Positions 1-10,817 of a stretch of DNA of 26,796 nucleotides are shown piece by piece; positions within the stretch are counted from its first letter, which is position 1; the number at the start of each line of letters is the position of its first letter. The stretch spans positions 1 to 26,796 of the forward strand of contig QAXH01005094.1 in the NCBI GenBank assembly GCA_004335635.1, written 5' to 3'. Made by a program: the position numbers and the translations under genes. This DNA comes from Chloromonas sp. AAM2. Its lineage: Eukaryota > Chlorophyta > Chlorophyceae > Chlamydomonadales > Chlamydomonadaceae. The notes beneath the pieces are model-generated. The model was given only the letters and a program-made list of their open reading frames with translations. It ran no database searches and was not told where the DNA came from.

Positions 1-770
1 AGAGAATCATTTCATCACGCTACATTTTTACATTCTAAGTTCTTCAGCTCAGTCACAAGAGGGAAGGGAGTCCAGCCCGTCCAACCTACTTTTTTTTCCT
101 TCAATTTAACACATTGTAGGATGTGTTGTGTCATCAGCAATACGTCATTGTAGAGTAACGCAAGAGGACCATCACATCAGACTGGCAATTGCGCCCAGTC
201 ACTCCGCTCCAGAGCATCACCAGATTACAGATGACTTTGATCACCGGACTGGTCACGGGTCAGAAGCGCCGAGTTGAATGCCAAGAGCTAACTCATGACA
301 CAGGACTGAGTTCAAAGAGAAGGACTGAGTTCAGAGATGGCCAAGTACAGTGACCAAATTCCATTACGCTATCCTCGCGTCGATCGATCTTTGCGGCTCT
401 TTGGCAAATAGGGACTAGCACTGTAAGTGTGTATCAAAAGCAAAGGCATAAACACTCCACTGTCCACAAACACGCACAGAGGGGATCAGTGGCACGGTGT
501 GCATTCAGATGGCTTGCACAAAACGATTGGTCCAAGGGTGTAGCTTGAGCAAACAGATGCAAACAGACAAATCCTTGGACAGACAGATATTATAACAGAT
601 TGAATGTAGAGAGTTTCTGTGACATGGCAGTGCATCCTGGGTGCACAATCTTGTTCGGTTTGTTGTCAAGGCGGCCTTTTGGTGCACAACATGACACCAG
701 TTTCAAGCGTGCCTTGCTGCTCTCTGGGTCATCTAATGCGTGCCTGTGACCATGTGCGGTCAGTACTAGC
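1..770. other. Stretch with no recognisable gene
   Basis: I see no coding exon, RNA gene or mobile element here. The short open frames lack splice-site or family support. The right-hand end probably contains the 3' untranslated region and downstream flank of the minus-strand pherophorin-like gene that stops at 884. Confidence 0.5.
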
Positions 771-775
771 TTACA
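771..775 (-). terminator. TGTAA polyadenylation signal of pherophorin-like gene A
   Basis: On the minus strand this reads TGTAA, about 110 nt past the TAG stop at 884-886. TGTAA is the usual polyadenylation signal in chlorophycean algae, and this spacing fits a short 3' untranslated region. A five-base match can arise by chance, so the support comes mainly from position and orientation. Confidence 0.5.
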
Positions 776-883
776 GATTGGGTACTCCTGCTTGTCCAAG
801 CGTGCATCCCTTGTGTTTGTGGGTAGGGGCTGGCTGCATGATGCCAGCTGGAAGGAAAGTCAGACATCAGACTTCTTTGAAGC

Positions 884-3800
884 CTAGATGGCGGACTGCT
901 CGTCAGCGCTGTTCTCCATCCTGTCGCTGAGCTCGTGGCTACCCTCATCGCTGCCCTCCTGCACCTCGCTGAACTCTGAAAGCTCGGGGGTGCCGCCAGG
1001 TGTTGTGCAGACTTGGTCATGCTCAGCTGTGCAGAGGGCCTTGAGGGCCTTCTGGCCACGTGCACGGCGATGCACGCAAGCAAAGGCCCCGAGCTCCTGT
1101 TTGAGGGTGGCAACTGTAATGACAGAGTTGCAGGGAATCTTGGCAGCCCTAATGAAGTCCTCAAAGCCGCTCTTGACCAGGTAGTCAGCGGCAAGCTGCA
1201 GGCAGGCAGACAGAACACCAGATGCAGATCAGAAGGGCCACTGAGGTAGGTGCACAGCCATACCTTACATACGCCCAAAGCAAACACAGCGGCATGTCGG
1301 TGCATGCATGCAAACAGATAGACGTCCAGACCCCACCCTTGATAATGAGCTTGTAGCGCCATACAGCAAATTTCAATAGGCCAATGAACACAATCAAATT
1401 TGCCAGACACAGTGCGGATTTCGGGGAGGGGGGGGCGGGCGGGGGTGAGGGCACACGCGGGCCTTATGACTACTCACATAAGCAAAGGTCTCATCCTCGA
1501 AGTCATAAACGACCTCAGTGCCGATCCCAGAGCCAGTTGTGTCTGGAATGATGGTAAAGGAGGTGACTTGGCTCAGCACTCCAGCAGCGGTGATTGTGGC
1601 GTTGGCAGCTGGAAACTGGAGTTTGGACGACACGGGAGAGGCATCGTCGTTCATCAAGTCGCTGGCCGTGTACACATCAGTGTCCAGCTCAGTCTTGATA
1701 GAAAGAGAGCTGGCTTCCTGCACACAAGCAAGCGACTGTTTAGGTCAGCAGGCAAGGCATTGCATGGAACCAGGTCTGCATGTAACCTGGCATCATACGT
1801 TCAATGTGGGCATGCAGAAACGTTTTGCAGAGCGTGCGTCACAATTCTGACAAGGTTGCAACTCAGGTAAGGCTCCGAGCAAAAAGTTCTCACCATGTCT
1901 GGACCACCATGGCCATAGGAGTCGCCCCAGTCCCAGGAGTTGACGGGGCAGCAGGCAACGTTGGATGAGTTTGTCATGTAGTACACAAACCTGCCATCCC
2001 CGCGGGGACCTGCACATGCAGGAGTGGACACAGAACATACTTCAGAACATGCCGGCTTGATACACACTGAAAGGAACCAGTGGCAGAAACACAGCTCATG
2101 TGCCAGCATATGTGAAGTAGTGAGCACATGGGGTCCCACGCACGAACAGATAGCACTTGCCCGTAGCTGACCATCAGATGCTGCTGCTCACCAGAGAATG
2201 TGGCCGGGGTGTTGCAGGCGCCGCCCAGCATAAGAGTAATGGTGCTGTCGAGAACACCCGCCTTCTGGACTAGTTGGAGGTCGTTCAGGCTCAAAACGGC
2301 GTCATTCTGCACACACAGAACACTCCAGCACCAGGTTGGAATCGAGCCAGCAGCACTTATTGCGACTTGCCTGCATGACTGAGCATGTTGTTTGGCATGA
2401 GGGCAAAAAACTTTTGCAGCATGGCAGCTGGTGATCAATGGTGGACGAGTAATCACCATCATCATCATCATACATGGCTTTCCATGGTTCAACCCACGGT
2501 ACTGCAGCTAGACACAATATCTCTCCAAGAATTACGCGCCTGACAATCGTTAAGCCAAGACAGGTCACTGGTAGCAGGGTGCAAAGTGCGCATGTCATCA
2601 CTGGCAACACGGTTCCAAGTCGAGAGTGGGGCGCCCCTGCCTCTCCTTGCTACAGCCTGCTGGCCCTCTGGGGCTGGAACAGCTGCGAACAATGGTGATT
2701 GGTTAACTGTCTAACCTCATCCAACCAAAACATCCAACTCAAAACGATCCTCACCTGGCCAGCAATTTTGGTCCACTTGATGCCCTTGGTCTTCTTTACG
2801 CCGTTAACATACACGGCCTGAACGACGTCTGACTCAGTGCATGCCACGCCTGGAGATGTGATGGGAATGCAATGTGTCAGAATGATGGCCAGAGCCCAGG
2901 CATGCAGAGTGGTAGGATATGAATACGCACCACTTCGAATGTCAATTTTGTGAATGTTGTTCGTCAGGCCTTGCACGCAGTTGGGGCAAGAACCACAGCT
3001 GGAGGTGTCGGCAGCGGGGTTGGCGACGATTGTAAGGGTGATGTTCATGACTCCGTCCACAGTTGTAGGAACTGGGCCAGAGAGCAGATATGGGGCTCCG
3101 GTCGCAGCCTGCAGCAAGGTTGAAGGAAGGAGTTGCGTTCGATTGCAGAAATATCGCCAGCCCCTGCAACACCATATTCCAGGACTACTCTTGATGAAGG
3201 CGACATGCGTCTCGCAATGATTGAAGCGGCTTTTGGTGACAGAGAAGGTGCAGAGCGTTGAGGGGAAGGTGCGGTGCACAGGGCCCGCCAACCCGCAAAG
3301 GCTGAACGTGTACTCGAACTACATGGTTAATTCATTGTGTAGCCGTCTGGTGCATCTCCACTGTGTACGAGGCAAGCGTTGCTCATCCAAGGTGAAGTTG
3401 GGCCAAGTGTGTGTTGTGCGATTTGGATAATCCGACCCACAACATCTCTTGACCGAAGCTTGGACAGCGGCTTCGCAGAACCATGATTTATACATTTGCA
3501 TGCCAGCTTACACAGCTACGGCACCACGCGGCAACTCACCTGCGAGCACTGCCTAAAGGGAAAAGGCTTGTTCTTGGGAGCCAACAGCTTCCTGCATATG
3601 AAAAAGGTTGTGATCATAAGCGGCAATGGTGTGGCCTCTGTGCACAGTTCTGTGCCAAGAAGTGTAAGGGGATCTTACCTTGCGTGGTCGGCAAGGACGT
3701 CACCTGCACAGCAGTAAACAAATACGCATGTAGTTGTCAGGCGACGTATAATGTACATTTCTATGCCGCGAAAGAAGCAGCCGAGGGCAACAAGGTTGCC

Positions 3801-3935
3801 CAAGGTGCAACGCTGTCTTGGCCGGGCTGCCAACCAGCACGAGGCAAGCGCAGTATTCTTACCAGCAGTAGGCATGGCGCTGACAGACGCCATCATCAGC
3901 ACAGCCAAAAGGGGAAGAGCCACCAGCTTGGACAT
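884..3935 (-). CDS. Pherophorin-like secreted protein A, two domains, no proline hinge (9 exons, 401 aa)
   Basis: Exons, in transcript order on the minus strand: 3935-3863, 3703-3679, 3591-3540, 3108-2931, 2849-2755, 2306-2192, 2009-1894, 1717-1478, 1195-884. All introns are GT-AG and all phases close. The first ATG of the frame is at 3935 and opens a signal peptide (about residues 1-20, MSKLVALPLLAVLMMASVSA). Domain 1 (about 40-210) has the pherophorin pattern: KPFPFRQC, APYLLSGP, NNIHKIDI, VYVNGVKK, a GACNTP turn and YYMTNSSNVACCPVNSWDW. Cysteines at 48, 88, 91, 94, 113, 172, 199 and 200 probably form disulfides. Domain 2 (about 219-350) matches gene D, including PCNSVITV. The tail is acidic and ends MENSADEQSAI. 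Pherophorins are secreted wall or matrix glycoproteins; a matrix role here is inferred. Unlike typical members, no Ser-Pro hinge separates the domains. Confidence 0.87.
2455..2474. repeat. ATC trinucleotide microsatellite
   Basis: A short run of ATC units lies inside the 448-nt intron between exons 5 and 6 of pherophorin-like gene A. It is probably a neutral slippage tract. Confidence 0.7.
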
Positions 3936-4087
3936 CCTGCCGAGGAGTGCAAGCTGTGCGTGCAAGCTCTGCCGCTTGGAGGTTCAAGCAACAAGACTGT
4001 GCCAACTGCGTGTAGGTTTGAGCTAAGTCTTGGCAGTCTGAAGGAATCTTAAGGTTGCGCGTGTGCCTGCTGCGTTCGGGAGCGCCG

Positions 4088-4094
4088 TATTTAT
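4088..4094 (-). promoter_or_regulatory. Possible TATA box of pherophorin-like gene A
   Basis: The minus strand reads ATAAATA here inside a GC-rich surrounding, about 155 nt upstream of the ATG at 3935. That leaves room for a leader of roughly 120-130 nt. It is the only clear TATA-like word close upstream of the gene. The transcription start cannot be seen from sequence. Confidence 0.35.
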
Positions 4095-4376
4095 GCCCTC
4101 GCTTTAGGGGGTCACATTTGTCTGACTACATCACACTAAAATGCACCTGCACCTTCCACGGCCAACGCGCAAATTGCATTGTGATCATTGGAAAAACATG
4201 GTTGGTGATGGCTCCAAGGCACGACAGCGTCAATGGGACTGGACACTTCACTTGACATGTCTTCAGCTACGTCATGGCATTGCTTCACGCCCATGCGATC
4301 TTCTATCTGGCTGAGTGTACGATGGCGCTGCCCATCACCATCATCCGTTAAGCCATGCCAGCCATGCGTACGTATG

Positions 4377-4436
4377 CCAGCTCCAAGTCATCACATGTCA
4401 TGCCTGTGCTCGCCCACACATCAAATGTTGTGATAC
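4377..4436. repeat. Dispersed repeat, copy 1 (partner at 21619-21676)
   Basis: About 60 nt match 21619-21676 in the same orientation with a few substitutions and one small indel. Shared blocks include AAGTCATCACATGTCATG and CATCAAATGT. The two copies are about 17 kb apart. Family and mobility are unknown. Confidence 0.65.
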
Positions 4437-5443
4437 ACAGGCGGGGTGAGTGAGGGCTTAACCAGATGCATCTCGCAAGACCCCCATGTTGGCATGACAT
4501 GACAACTGTCTCTTTGTGGAGATATCGTTCCGACTGTTATCAGACCCTCTCTGCAGGATTACATTGGTTTTCATGGTCCTAAGCGTCAGCCCGTGGTGGC
4601 TCATGGGCATGTTAAGGTTATGGGGTTCGGCATCATCATTGTGCAGCCATCAACAGCAGCCTAAAAGGTTCCTGACAGCATCTCATGGGACCGCTGGCGC
4701 AATTCGGCAGATGATTGAACAGGGTTTGCAGGGCAATGGTTCCGGAACGGAAAGAACCTGTTGCTGCCATGTGCCAGGCGACAGAGATGTGGCTGACACA
4801 CAAATCACGTTTGTATTCGCAGTGTTCACAAAAGCTGGCCAGTTGGTGATTGCATGGTGGATTGCACGCGCGGATTGCACGCGATTGTGTGTCGGTGGGA
4901 ACAGACGGTGTCGGCAATTTTCTGGTGCCGTGCTCTGACATGTAGTTGCGACTCCGCCTTATGACCTGCGCACGTTCTCGACAGCTTCCCGTGACAACGT
5001 AATGCACCGCCGACACCCTGCCGACACTGTCGCACTGGCTTGTGACGACTGCGTATTGTTGCTGTCGCACACGTGTGTAACCTGAATACAACTATACAAC
5101 ACGACTGTCCGCGCATTGTCCGCGCCGTGACCCGTGTCGTGAGGGCCTGCTGCCTGGCATCGCAGGGGCCGCAGAGACCGCCTTGCAAAGGGATGGCGCA
5201 GGCAAGAGAGACTTTGCATGCAGCTGCACACACATTAGCTGAATGAGTGTCCGGGGTTTTGTATCGCGCAGGTGCGAGCAGCAGCAAGACGGGAAGCTTC
5301 GTCTGCCAATTTGGTGTCCGGTGTGTCGCCGTGCACAGCGTGAACGCGCCACCCAGCAGGCTCGGCAAGGGCTGGACAGCTTGCGGCGAGCAGAGCAACT
5401 CTGCCATTTCTCTCAACACCCATGGCGATGGCAAGACAGGAGT

Positions 5444-5476
5444 CTGAGCAGTACCTGGGTCTGAGCAGTACCTGGG
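5444..5476. repeat. Short tandem duplication
   Basis: The words GTCTGAGCAGTACCTGGG occur twice back to back. No gene overlaps it convincingly. It looks like a recent slippage duplication. Confidence 0.75.
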
Positions 5477-5516
5477 CGATCACTTACTGAGGCGATCTCT
5501 TGTGTGTTCACGCAAT

Positions 5517-5535
5517 TGTCCCTGAACTGGCAAAC
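5517..5535 (+). repeat. Extra copy of the 19-nt terminal repeat
   Basis: This matches the right-hand terminal repeat at 6249-6267 in the same orientation with one mismatch (TGTCCCTGAACTGGCAAAC). Like that repeat, it is followed by a T-rich run. It may be a solo terminal remnant of the same element type. Confidence 0.6.
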
Positions 5536-5776
5536 TTCTTTTTTACACTGAAACTGCTCTCGTCGTTGGGTTAGGGATCAATGGCTTCGTCTAGTGCAGC
5601 ATCCGCAGCCGCGCCCTCAGCAATGGCCTCCAGCCCTTCAACAGCTGCGCAAGGCCACAGGACCTGCCTGCCAGCCACCACACACTCCTGGCAGGCATCT
5701 CATGTTGCGTGCAGCTTTGACATTGCGTTTAGTTGCGTTGGACGTGCTGAGGAAGAGAGAGCCCACTTTACAAGAC

Positions 5777-6267
5777 GTTTGCCAGTTCTGGGACAATTAG
5801 GGGCGATACGCATTGTGTGTTATCATGACTCATTATGATGCGTATGTGTGCGGTAGTCCCTGGACTCGTGTGTTTGTCAAGGAACTCAAGGATTTCACAC
5901 GGGAGCATCTGGGTGGACAGCGCGTGGTAGACGGTGCGCTGCCACTTCTGAGACAACAAAGCCTGAGGCAGGAACTGCAAGTGTCCAAAGGCAAAATGGT
6001 GTGTGTGATCAGTATGAGCGGTACCGGCCAGTACCTCAAAAGTCGGTAATGTAAGTCGCCACCAAGTGTTCCAGCTTCTTCACTCTCTTAAGCAAACTCG
6101 TGTGTTGCACGCCTCCAGCATCAGCAACACATCCCAGTGGCAGATGACACTGACCCAACACCACGCTGCGCACACTTTCACCAACATGAAAACGTAGTAT
6201 GGACACCACAGACAACTGACAGCCCCATCACGGTGCCAGTCCCAAAACTGTCCCAGAACTGGCAAAC
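5777..6267. mobile_element. Possible small non-autonomous element with perfect 19-nt terminal inverted repeats
   Basis: The left end reads GTTTGCCAGTTCTGGGACA (5777-5795). The right end (6249-6267) is its exact reverse complement, bounding 491 nt. A third, near-identical copy of the end lies at 5517-5535. This arrangement resembles a miniature inverted-repeat transposable element. I see no target-site duplication: the right flank is a T run and the left flank ends CAAGAC. No transposase is recognisable inside. It could also be an old, degraded insertion or a hairpin-forming repeat. Confidence 0.4.
5825..6049 (+). CDS. Candidate small ORF (74 aa) inside the inverted-repeat element
   Basis: A true ATG at 5825 opens 74 codons ending TAA at 6047-6049. 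The middle (about residues 17-58) is rich in charged and leucine residues and looks like ordinary folded protein, with KELKDF, REHLGG and LPLLRQQSLRQEL. The stop is followed at once by TGTAA (6050-6054). I recognise no family. A GTGTGT directly after the ATG codon near 5998 could instead be a splice donor, making this one exon of a longer decayed gene. The length is within what chance gives. Confidence 0.22.
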   Translation: MTHYDAYVCGSPWTRVFVKELKDFTREHLGGQRVVDGALPLLRQQSLRQELQVSKGKMVCVISMSGTGQYLKSR

Positions 6268-6709
6268 TTTTTTTTTTTGCATGTTTGTATCAGCGAGCTA
6301 GTTCATGTATCTCTCATGAGACTCTGGCCAGATCAGCGCTGTTGGCCAGAGGCCATGCATGCTGCACGCCCAGCCTCATGATGGATGATGGCCTCACCAG
6401 CCACTGCCAGGTTCTTCCCACACTGCCAAGAGGCCAGCTTTGAAAAAGCTCATGGTGACTGGGTAGACCTGCAGATGCACGATCAATGCAGGCATGCACT
6501 GGTGCTTAGAATGGCAAGGATACTATTGCATACTTCACCGGTGCTACAATGATATCGCAGTCCCTGCAGGTACGAAGATATCCAGCTGGTGAGCTAGTGC
6601 ACACAGTTCGTACTTGGTACATTACTCCGGATTGGATCCAATGTGTTTCGATTTGAGTTTCCTCAGCTTATTTACTCAATAAGCGTACGAGTACGAGACG
6701 CGCAAGGCT

Positions 6710-6797
6710 GTGGACGAGTGTGGTGGTGTGGAAGAGTGTGGTGGTGTGGAAGAGTGTGACGTGTGGTGGACGAGTGTGGACGAATGTGGTGGTATGG
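6710..6797. repeat. GT-rich minisatellite
   Basis: An 18-nt unit, GAGTGTGGTGGTGTGGAA, occurs twice in a row at 6716-6751. It is surrounded by decayed partial units (GTGGACGAGTGTGG, GAATGTGGTGGTATGG). The purine and pyrimidine strands are strongly skewed. Confidence 0.75.
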
Positions 6798-7649
6798 AGA
6801 ATCCAGTCACAAACAATTGTGGGAATAGACGGCAAAAGAAAATACATCATTCAAATGAATTTGTTCAGCACGTCAGCTGATCTTCTTTGATTTTTAAAGC
6901 AAGTGTGTCTTTTATGTCTCCACCACCACTATCGTCTACCAACATGTTGCACGGACGCTTCCAGCCGGTGGCAGGGACTGGCCACACAATTGGCGTCCTG
7001 GCAATGGGAATGCCCTTGGCACGCCTGCCCTTCTCGCCTCGCCATCCTTGCTTGAGTTTGATGCGTGTAGCAGGGCATGGCGGCCGTGTTGAGCTAGGCG
7101 TAACTTCCCGGGGTTAAAGTGCCAGTTGAAATCCAACCCAGCCCAGCTTGAGGGCTGCTGCTGTTTTTCCCACATCTGCACTACCTGTACCTATACCTAT
7201 CTGCATCACAGGCAAGATGACCCTTTGTGCTGTCACCGGTGCTGTCACATGCGTCACGTGCGCACTGGTCTAGACTTAGCTGGCCATTCACTTGATGTTG
7301 CGCCATCAGTGTGAGATATCAGGCTTCCTTTTACACAGCGACATGTGGATTTGCCAGCCTGATGTAGACAAGCGCTCATACAACGCTCCAACAGGTCACA
7401 ACTGACCCTCACTTGGCACGCAGTGGTTCAGCTTGTTGCTAGAAGTGGCATTGCTTCAAAAGGCACTCCACGCAACCACCGGCGCATGGTAAACATGTCC
7501 AGTGCGCTCTCATGCCCTGCAAGTCCTGAAATTGCGGTGCAGCACAATCATCACCAACGTAGCAGCACCAGAAGACAGTTGCAGGCACGTGGCTCAAGTC
7601 TTCCGCAAGACACCCTGCGTACTACCCTGCTCAGTGATTGAACAGGTCA

Positions 7650-8298
7650 CGTTAGTCCGCACCGTGTAACACAATCCCATCCACCAACACACTTCCTAGC
7701 CTGCAGATTCCATTTCCACAGCCAGAAGCTGACTCTGCAGAAGTCGGACTACATGAGCATGCGTATGCATTGATGGCATATCCCCCTCTGGGTATGGACT
7801 GCATAACTGCGCATGTGCTTCCAGGAATGCCACATGATGAGCATGCCGTGTCCAGGAAACAGCGCTGCTGACACTTGACAATCACATCAACGCCAATGTC
7901 AGTCTCAGCACGCCTGTGTTTTAGATATTGTCATAGTCATCATCATAGTCTTGAGCGGAGGCAGCCGCCAGGTGCGCCAGGTGCGCAGTGGGTGGTAGCA
8001 TGGGAAGGGCAACGGCAGGCGGAGCACAGGGCTGTGCACCAACTACTGCGCCTATGCCAGGAACAGCGGGCGCTGGGAGGTGATGTAATGCGATACTGGC
8101 AGGCGCCGGCTGCCCAGACAACAGAGCCGGCACTGCATCTGCCTGGGCTGTGTTGGTTGCATGGACCGCTGTCACATGTGCTGGTGCAGGGACAACAGTC
8201 GGAATCGCAAGTCTAGTACCTCCAGCTGGTAGGCCTGCATCTGTGGCGCTGACCTCGGAGCTGTTAATGAGGGACACCTGTGTGAGTGCCTCAGCAGG
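7650..8298. repeat. Source copy of a segmental duplication (partner 15878-16515)
   Basis: This stretch covers the last 126 codons or so of NC2-alpha plus about 270 nt beyond its stop. It is present a second time about 8.2 kb away in the same orientation. The match starts at CGTTAGTCCGCAC and ends at GCCTCAGCAGG in both copies. The copy here is taken as the source because its reading frame is intact and continuous with the rest of the gene. Confidence 0.88.
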
Positions 8299-10528
8299 CG
8301 GTGTTGGCGTTGAGGCCTTCTTAGCCATCGGCCTGCGCATGGAGAACGGAAGTGCACTGCGCAGCGACGAAGTGGAGGGCACCGCGGGGCCGGAGGCACC
8401 AGCGGTGGGCTTCTCTTTCTTCAAAGGTCGCGCTGGTGGTGGGGGATGCTGGGCAGGTATGCTGCCCATGCTGACGCTGCCTGCCTCTGCGCTTTGCTCA
8501 GGCTTGACAGCAGCAGGCTTTGCTACCACGCTGGTGTGATTGTCGGAGGGCGCGTGAAGAGGTTGGGAGGAACTTGCATTTGTTGGCTGCAGCACACCCA
8601 GTACTGCTGCTGCCGCTGCTGCCACTCGGGCCGCTGCTACGTCTACCACTTCTGCGCCTTGCTGCTCAACTTGATTGTCCTTGTCACTGGAAGACGGGGC
8701 GGCACTGGTATTAGGGCGTGCAGCAGGGTGGGTGGTGCCCTCAGCGGGTGCGGTAATCGCTGAGCCAGTGTGGTCCGACTGGACTGCACCACCTGTGACT
8801 GCTGCCTGCCCTGCTGCTGGCACCCCTGCCTCATCTGCTTTTCCTTGATCGGCGCTCTTGGGCTCTGCTGACGCCGCATTGCCACGACCTCCAAGCAGAC
8901 TGCTTTGACTGCTGGCGGGTTGCAGGTTGCCCGGCTCTTCCTTCACGCAAACCCCCTCTGTTACCTCTGGCAACTGCTCCTGCTGCACAGGAGGGATACT
9001 TGGGGCCAGCAAGCCTTGCATGTGCTGCGCGCCAGACACACGACGTCGCCCTCGCTTGCATGCTGTCTCTTGCTGGCCTCCGTCACTGTCCCCATCCCCA
9101 TTCCCACAAGCAGCCGCATCCCCATCAGCTAGCGTCTGAATCACCGATAGCGCAGCTGTTTTGGATGCTCTACCACGCCGAGTTGGCTTAGCAGTTACTG
9201 CTGTGCAGTCTGCCATGGTCTCAGGATCTGTGTCGTGATCCTCATCCTCATGTGCCGCTGCAGCCTGTGCCTTGCGTCGCGGGCCCCTAAGAGGCTTCTT
9301 AGGGGCCATGCTGGTCCTCAAGGTATCCCCTGCTTGTGCAGGGGCATCCACATCCATAGCATGGTCCGCGCCCTCATCACCCGCAGGGGCCTCACATGCC
9401 TCATCCTCTTGTGACGCCTTGCGCGCACGCCTGCGTGGCTTCTTCACAGCGCCAAGCGCGCCGTCCACGTCCGGCTCTGCAGCTGACGCCCTGCAAACAA
9501 ATGTAAGTAAGCAGAGTGGAACTTCAAGGCTGCAAAGCATTGGGTTGACACACAAAGGGGGCAAGGCAGCCAAACAGAACCTTTACACTGGTCGCAGCTC
9601 TCAGGTTTCCTGAACTACCATGGCTCAGGAATGTCACCCTTCCTGGGTTGCCTCTTGTCATGCAGCAGTGCAATGTGCGGTACAGCTTCCGCCACTGCTG
9701 ATCAACAGGTGCATTTACGAAGTGTCGAGGTAATCTTTTGTAGGCACGTGCAGCACCCACCGCCTGCGCTTGGCTGCTTTTGCCGGTGCTGCATCTTCCA
9801 CTGGCAGGTCTGGTGCCGCTGCCACCGCCTCCTTGAGGAAGTCAAGGGTCTCCTCCATAGACACGCACTGCTTCCTGCAGCAGCCAAGACCATGCCACAA
9901 GCGGAGATTCAGGTTGAGAAGGTCTTGAGGCTTGTGCTGCACTGAATTTAGTGAAAAATGTCTGCTGCACACGGCGCCACCAAGCTGTTCAACTCAACAT
10001 CGTTGGAGCATGGTCCTGGCTATATTGCGCAGAACTAAGCCCAGGCTGCCACTGATGGCAATCGTGCCATGCAAGTTTGCACAAACCTGATAAGTGCCTG
10101 CCACCAACACTGACAACATGCTGCTGACCTGCCATGAGCACAGCCACAAGTGATCGGGAACGACACAGCTGGCGCTGCATGCACAGGTTGGGCTGTCCTA
10201 CACTTCACTCACAAATGGCTTGTGCTGATTGTTTTAGCTTGCCGTGACTGCGCCACAGCAGCAGTTTTCTCGCACAGCTGTTGAAGGAACAGCTCCATGG
10301 CACGGGCTGTGAAAATGCAGGCAGAGATTATTGTTTAGTGACTGTTAGGGCATAGGCAGCTTTCTGCTATGAAGGGAGCAACCTGCTTGTTGCTGAACAC
10401 AATCGTGCATGCAGATGTGCCGCACCTAGCATCACTGGAGTCGCCTGTGCGATCTTCCCGACATCATCATCTGCCTGCATGAGTTTTTTTATGCGAGCTG
10501 CAAGCGGGCATGTTTTCTTGCTCTTCAT
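7921..10528 (-). CDS. DRAP1: NC2-alpha / DRAP1 histone-fold corepressor with a long disordered tail (4 exons, 626 aa)
   Basis: Exons on the minus strand: 10528-10426, 10306-10213, 9874-9761, 9490-7921, all joined by GT-AG introns in closing phases. Residues 4-90 form an H2A-type histone fold typical of the family: ARIKKLMQADDDVGKIAQAT, RAMELFLQQLCEKTA, QAKTISTSHLKQCV, then DFLKEAV. NC2-alpha pairs with NC2-beta (Dr1) and clamps TBP on TATA DNA, blocking TFIIA and TFIIB entry. The first ATG of the frame is at 10528 and matches the family start. Residues 104-626 form one open exon of low complexity, with basic AT-hook-like patches (KKPRRRARK 120-128, PLRGPRRK 170-177, TRRGRASK 207-214, KRGRRR 249-254), acidic runs, VKEE and VKPE (possible SUMO sites), Ala/Pro/Ser-rich stretches and an acidic end, DYDDDYDNI. 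Animal NC2-alpha is only about 200 aa. Divergent from the OSCP gene, 289 nt apart. Confidence 0.93.
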
Positions 10529-10817
10529 CTGAAAGCCAGCTGGGTGCAACTCTCTGAACTGATGAATCGGTGGAAGGATGAAGCTGGAAGAGCAAGTGGC
10601 TCCTCAAACGTTTCCCTGATGCTTCCAAGCTGTGCGCATGCGCAGGAGATGTGCAAAGTCTGCATGCCAGCCAAGGTGAAAACAGCTAGTAACGGCCGTG
10701 TCCAGCTTGCCCCGCTGCGCAGGTGTTCCTGATGTCTTCGCTCGGCCAATTCTGTGCGCGACTCGACCGCTTGTCAAAGGTTGAGGCGATCGTCGGGATC
10801 AGCCTGGTGCAGCAAAG
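10529..10817. promoter_or_regulatory. Shared divergent promoter region of NC2-alpha and OSCP genes
   Basis: The two start codons point away from each other with 289 nt between them, so both 5' leaders and core promoters must fit here, unless there are untranslated upstream exons. I see no clear TATA box for either gene. Open frames that cross this region in both directions start at non-ATG codons and are treated as chance. Confidence 0.55.

Larger units (their letters stand above)
4095..7649. other. Gene-poor stretch with repeats
   Basis: I find no gene with family support here. It holds a TIR-bounded segment at 5777-6267, a related terminal copy at 5517-5535, a GT-rich minisatellite at 6710-6797, a short tandem duplication near 5444-5476 and one member of a dispersed repeat at 4377-4436. 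Several small open frames (for example 5247-5447, 5581-5838 and 6902-7117) look faintly coding in composition but match no family I know and lack convincing splice partners. Confidence 0.5.

Noticed and set aside
3483..4052. Plus-strand open frame of 189 codons
   Set aside because: It is antisense to the signal-peptide and first domain exons of gene A, which have splice-site, phase and family support. It has no family features of its own.
5243..5464. Two overlapping plus-strand small ORFs, one Cys-containing
   Set aside because: Two frames are open over the same stretch, neither matches a known family, and the ends run into a tandem duplication.
8150..8714. Plus-strand open frames over the NC2-alpha last exon
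   Set aside because: These are shadows of the Ala/Pro/Ser-rich minus-strand coding sequence, whose biased codons leave the other frames open.
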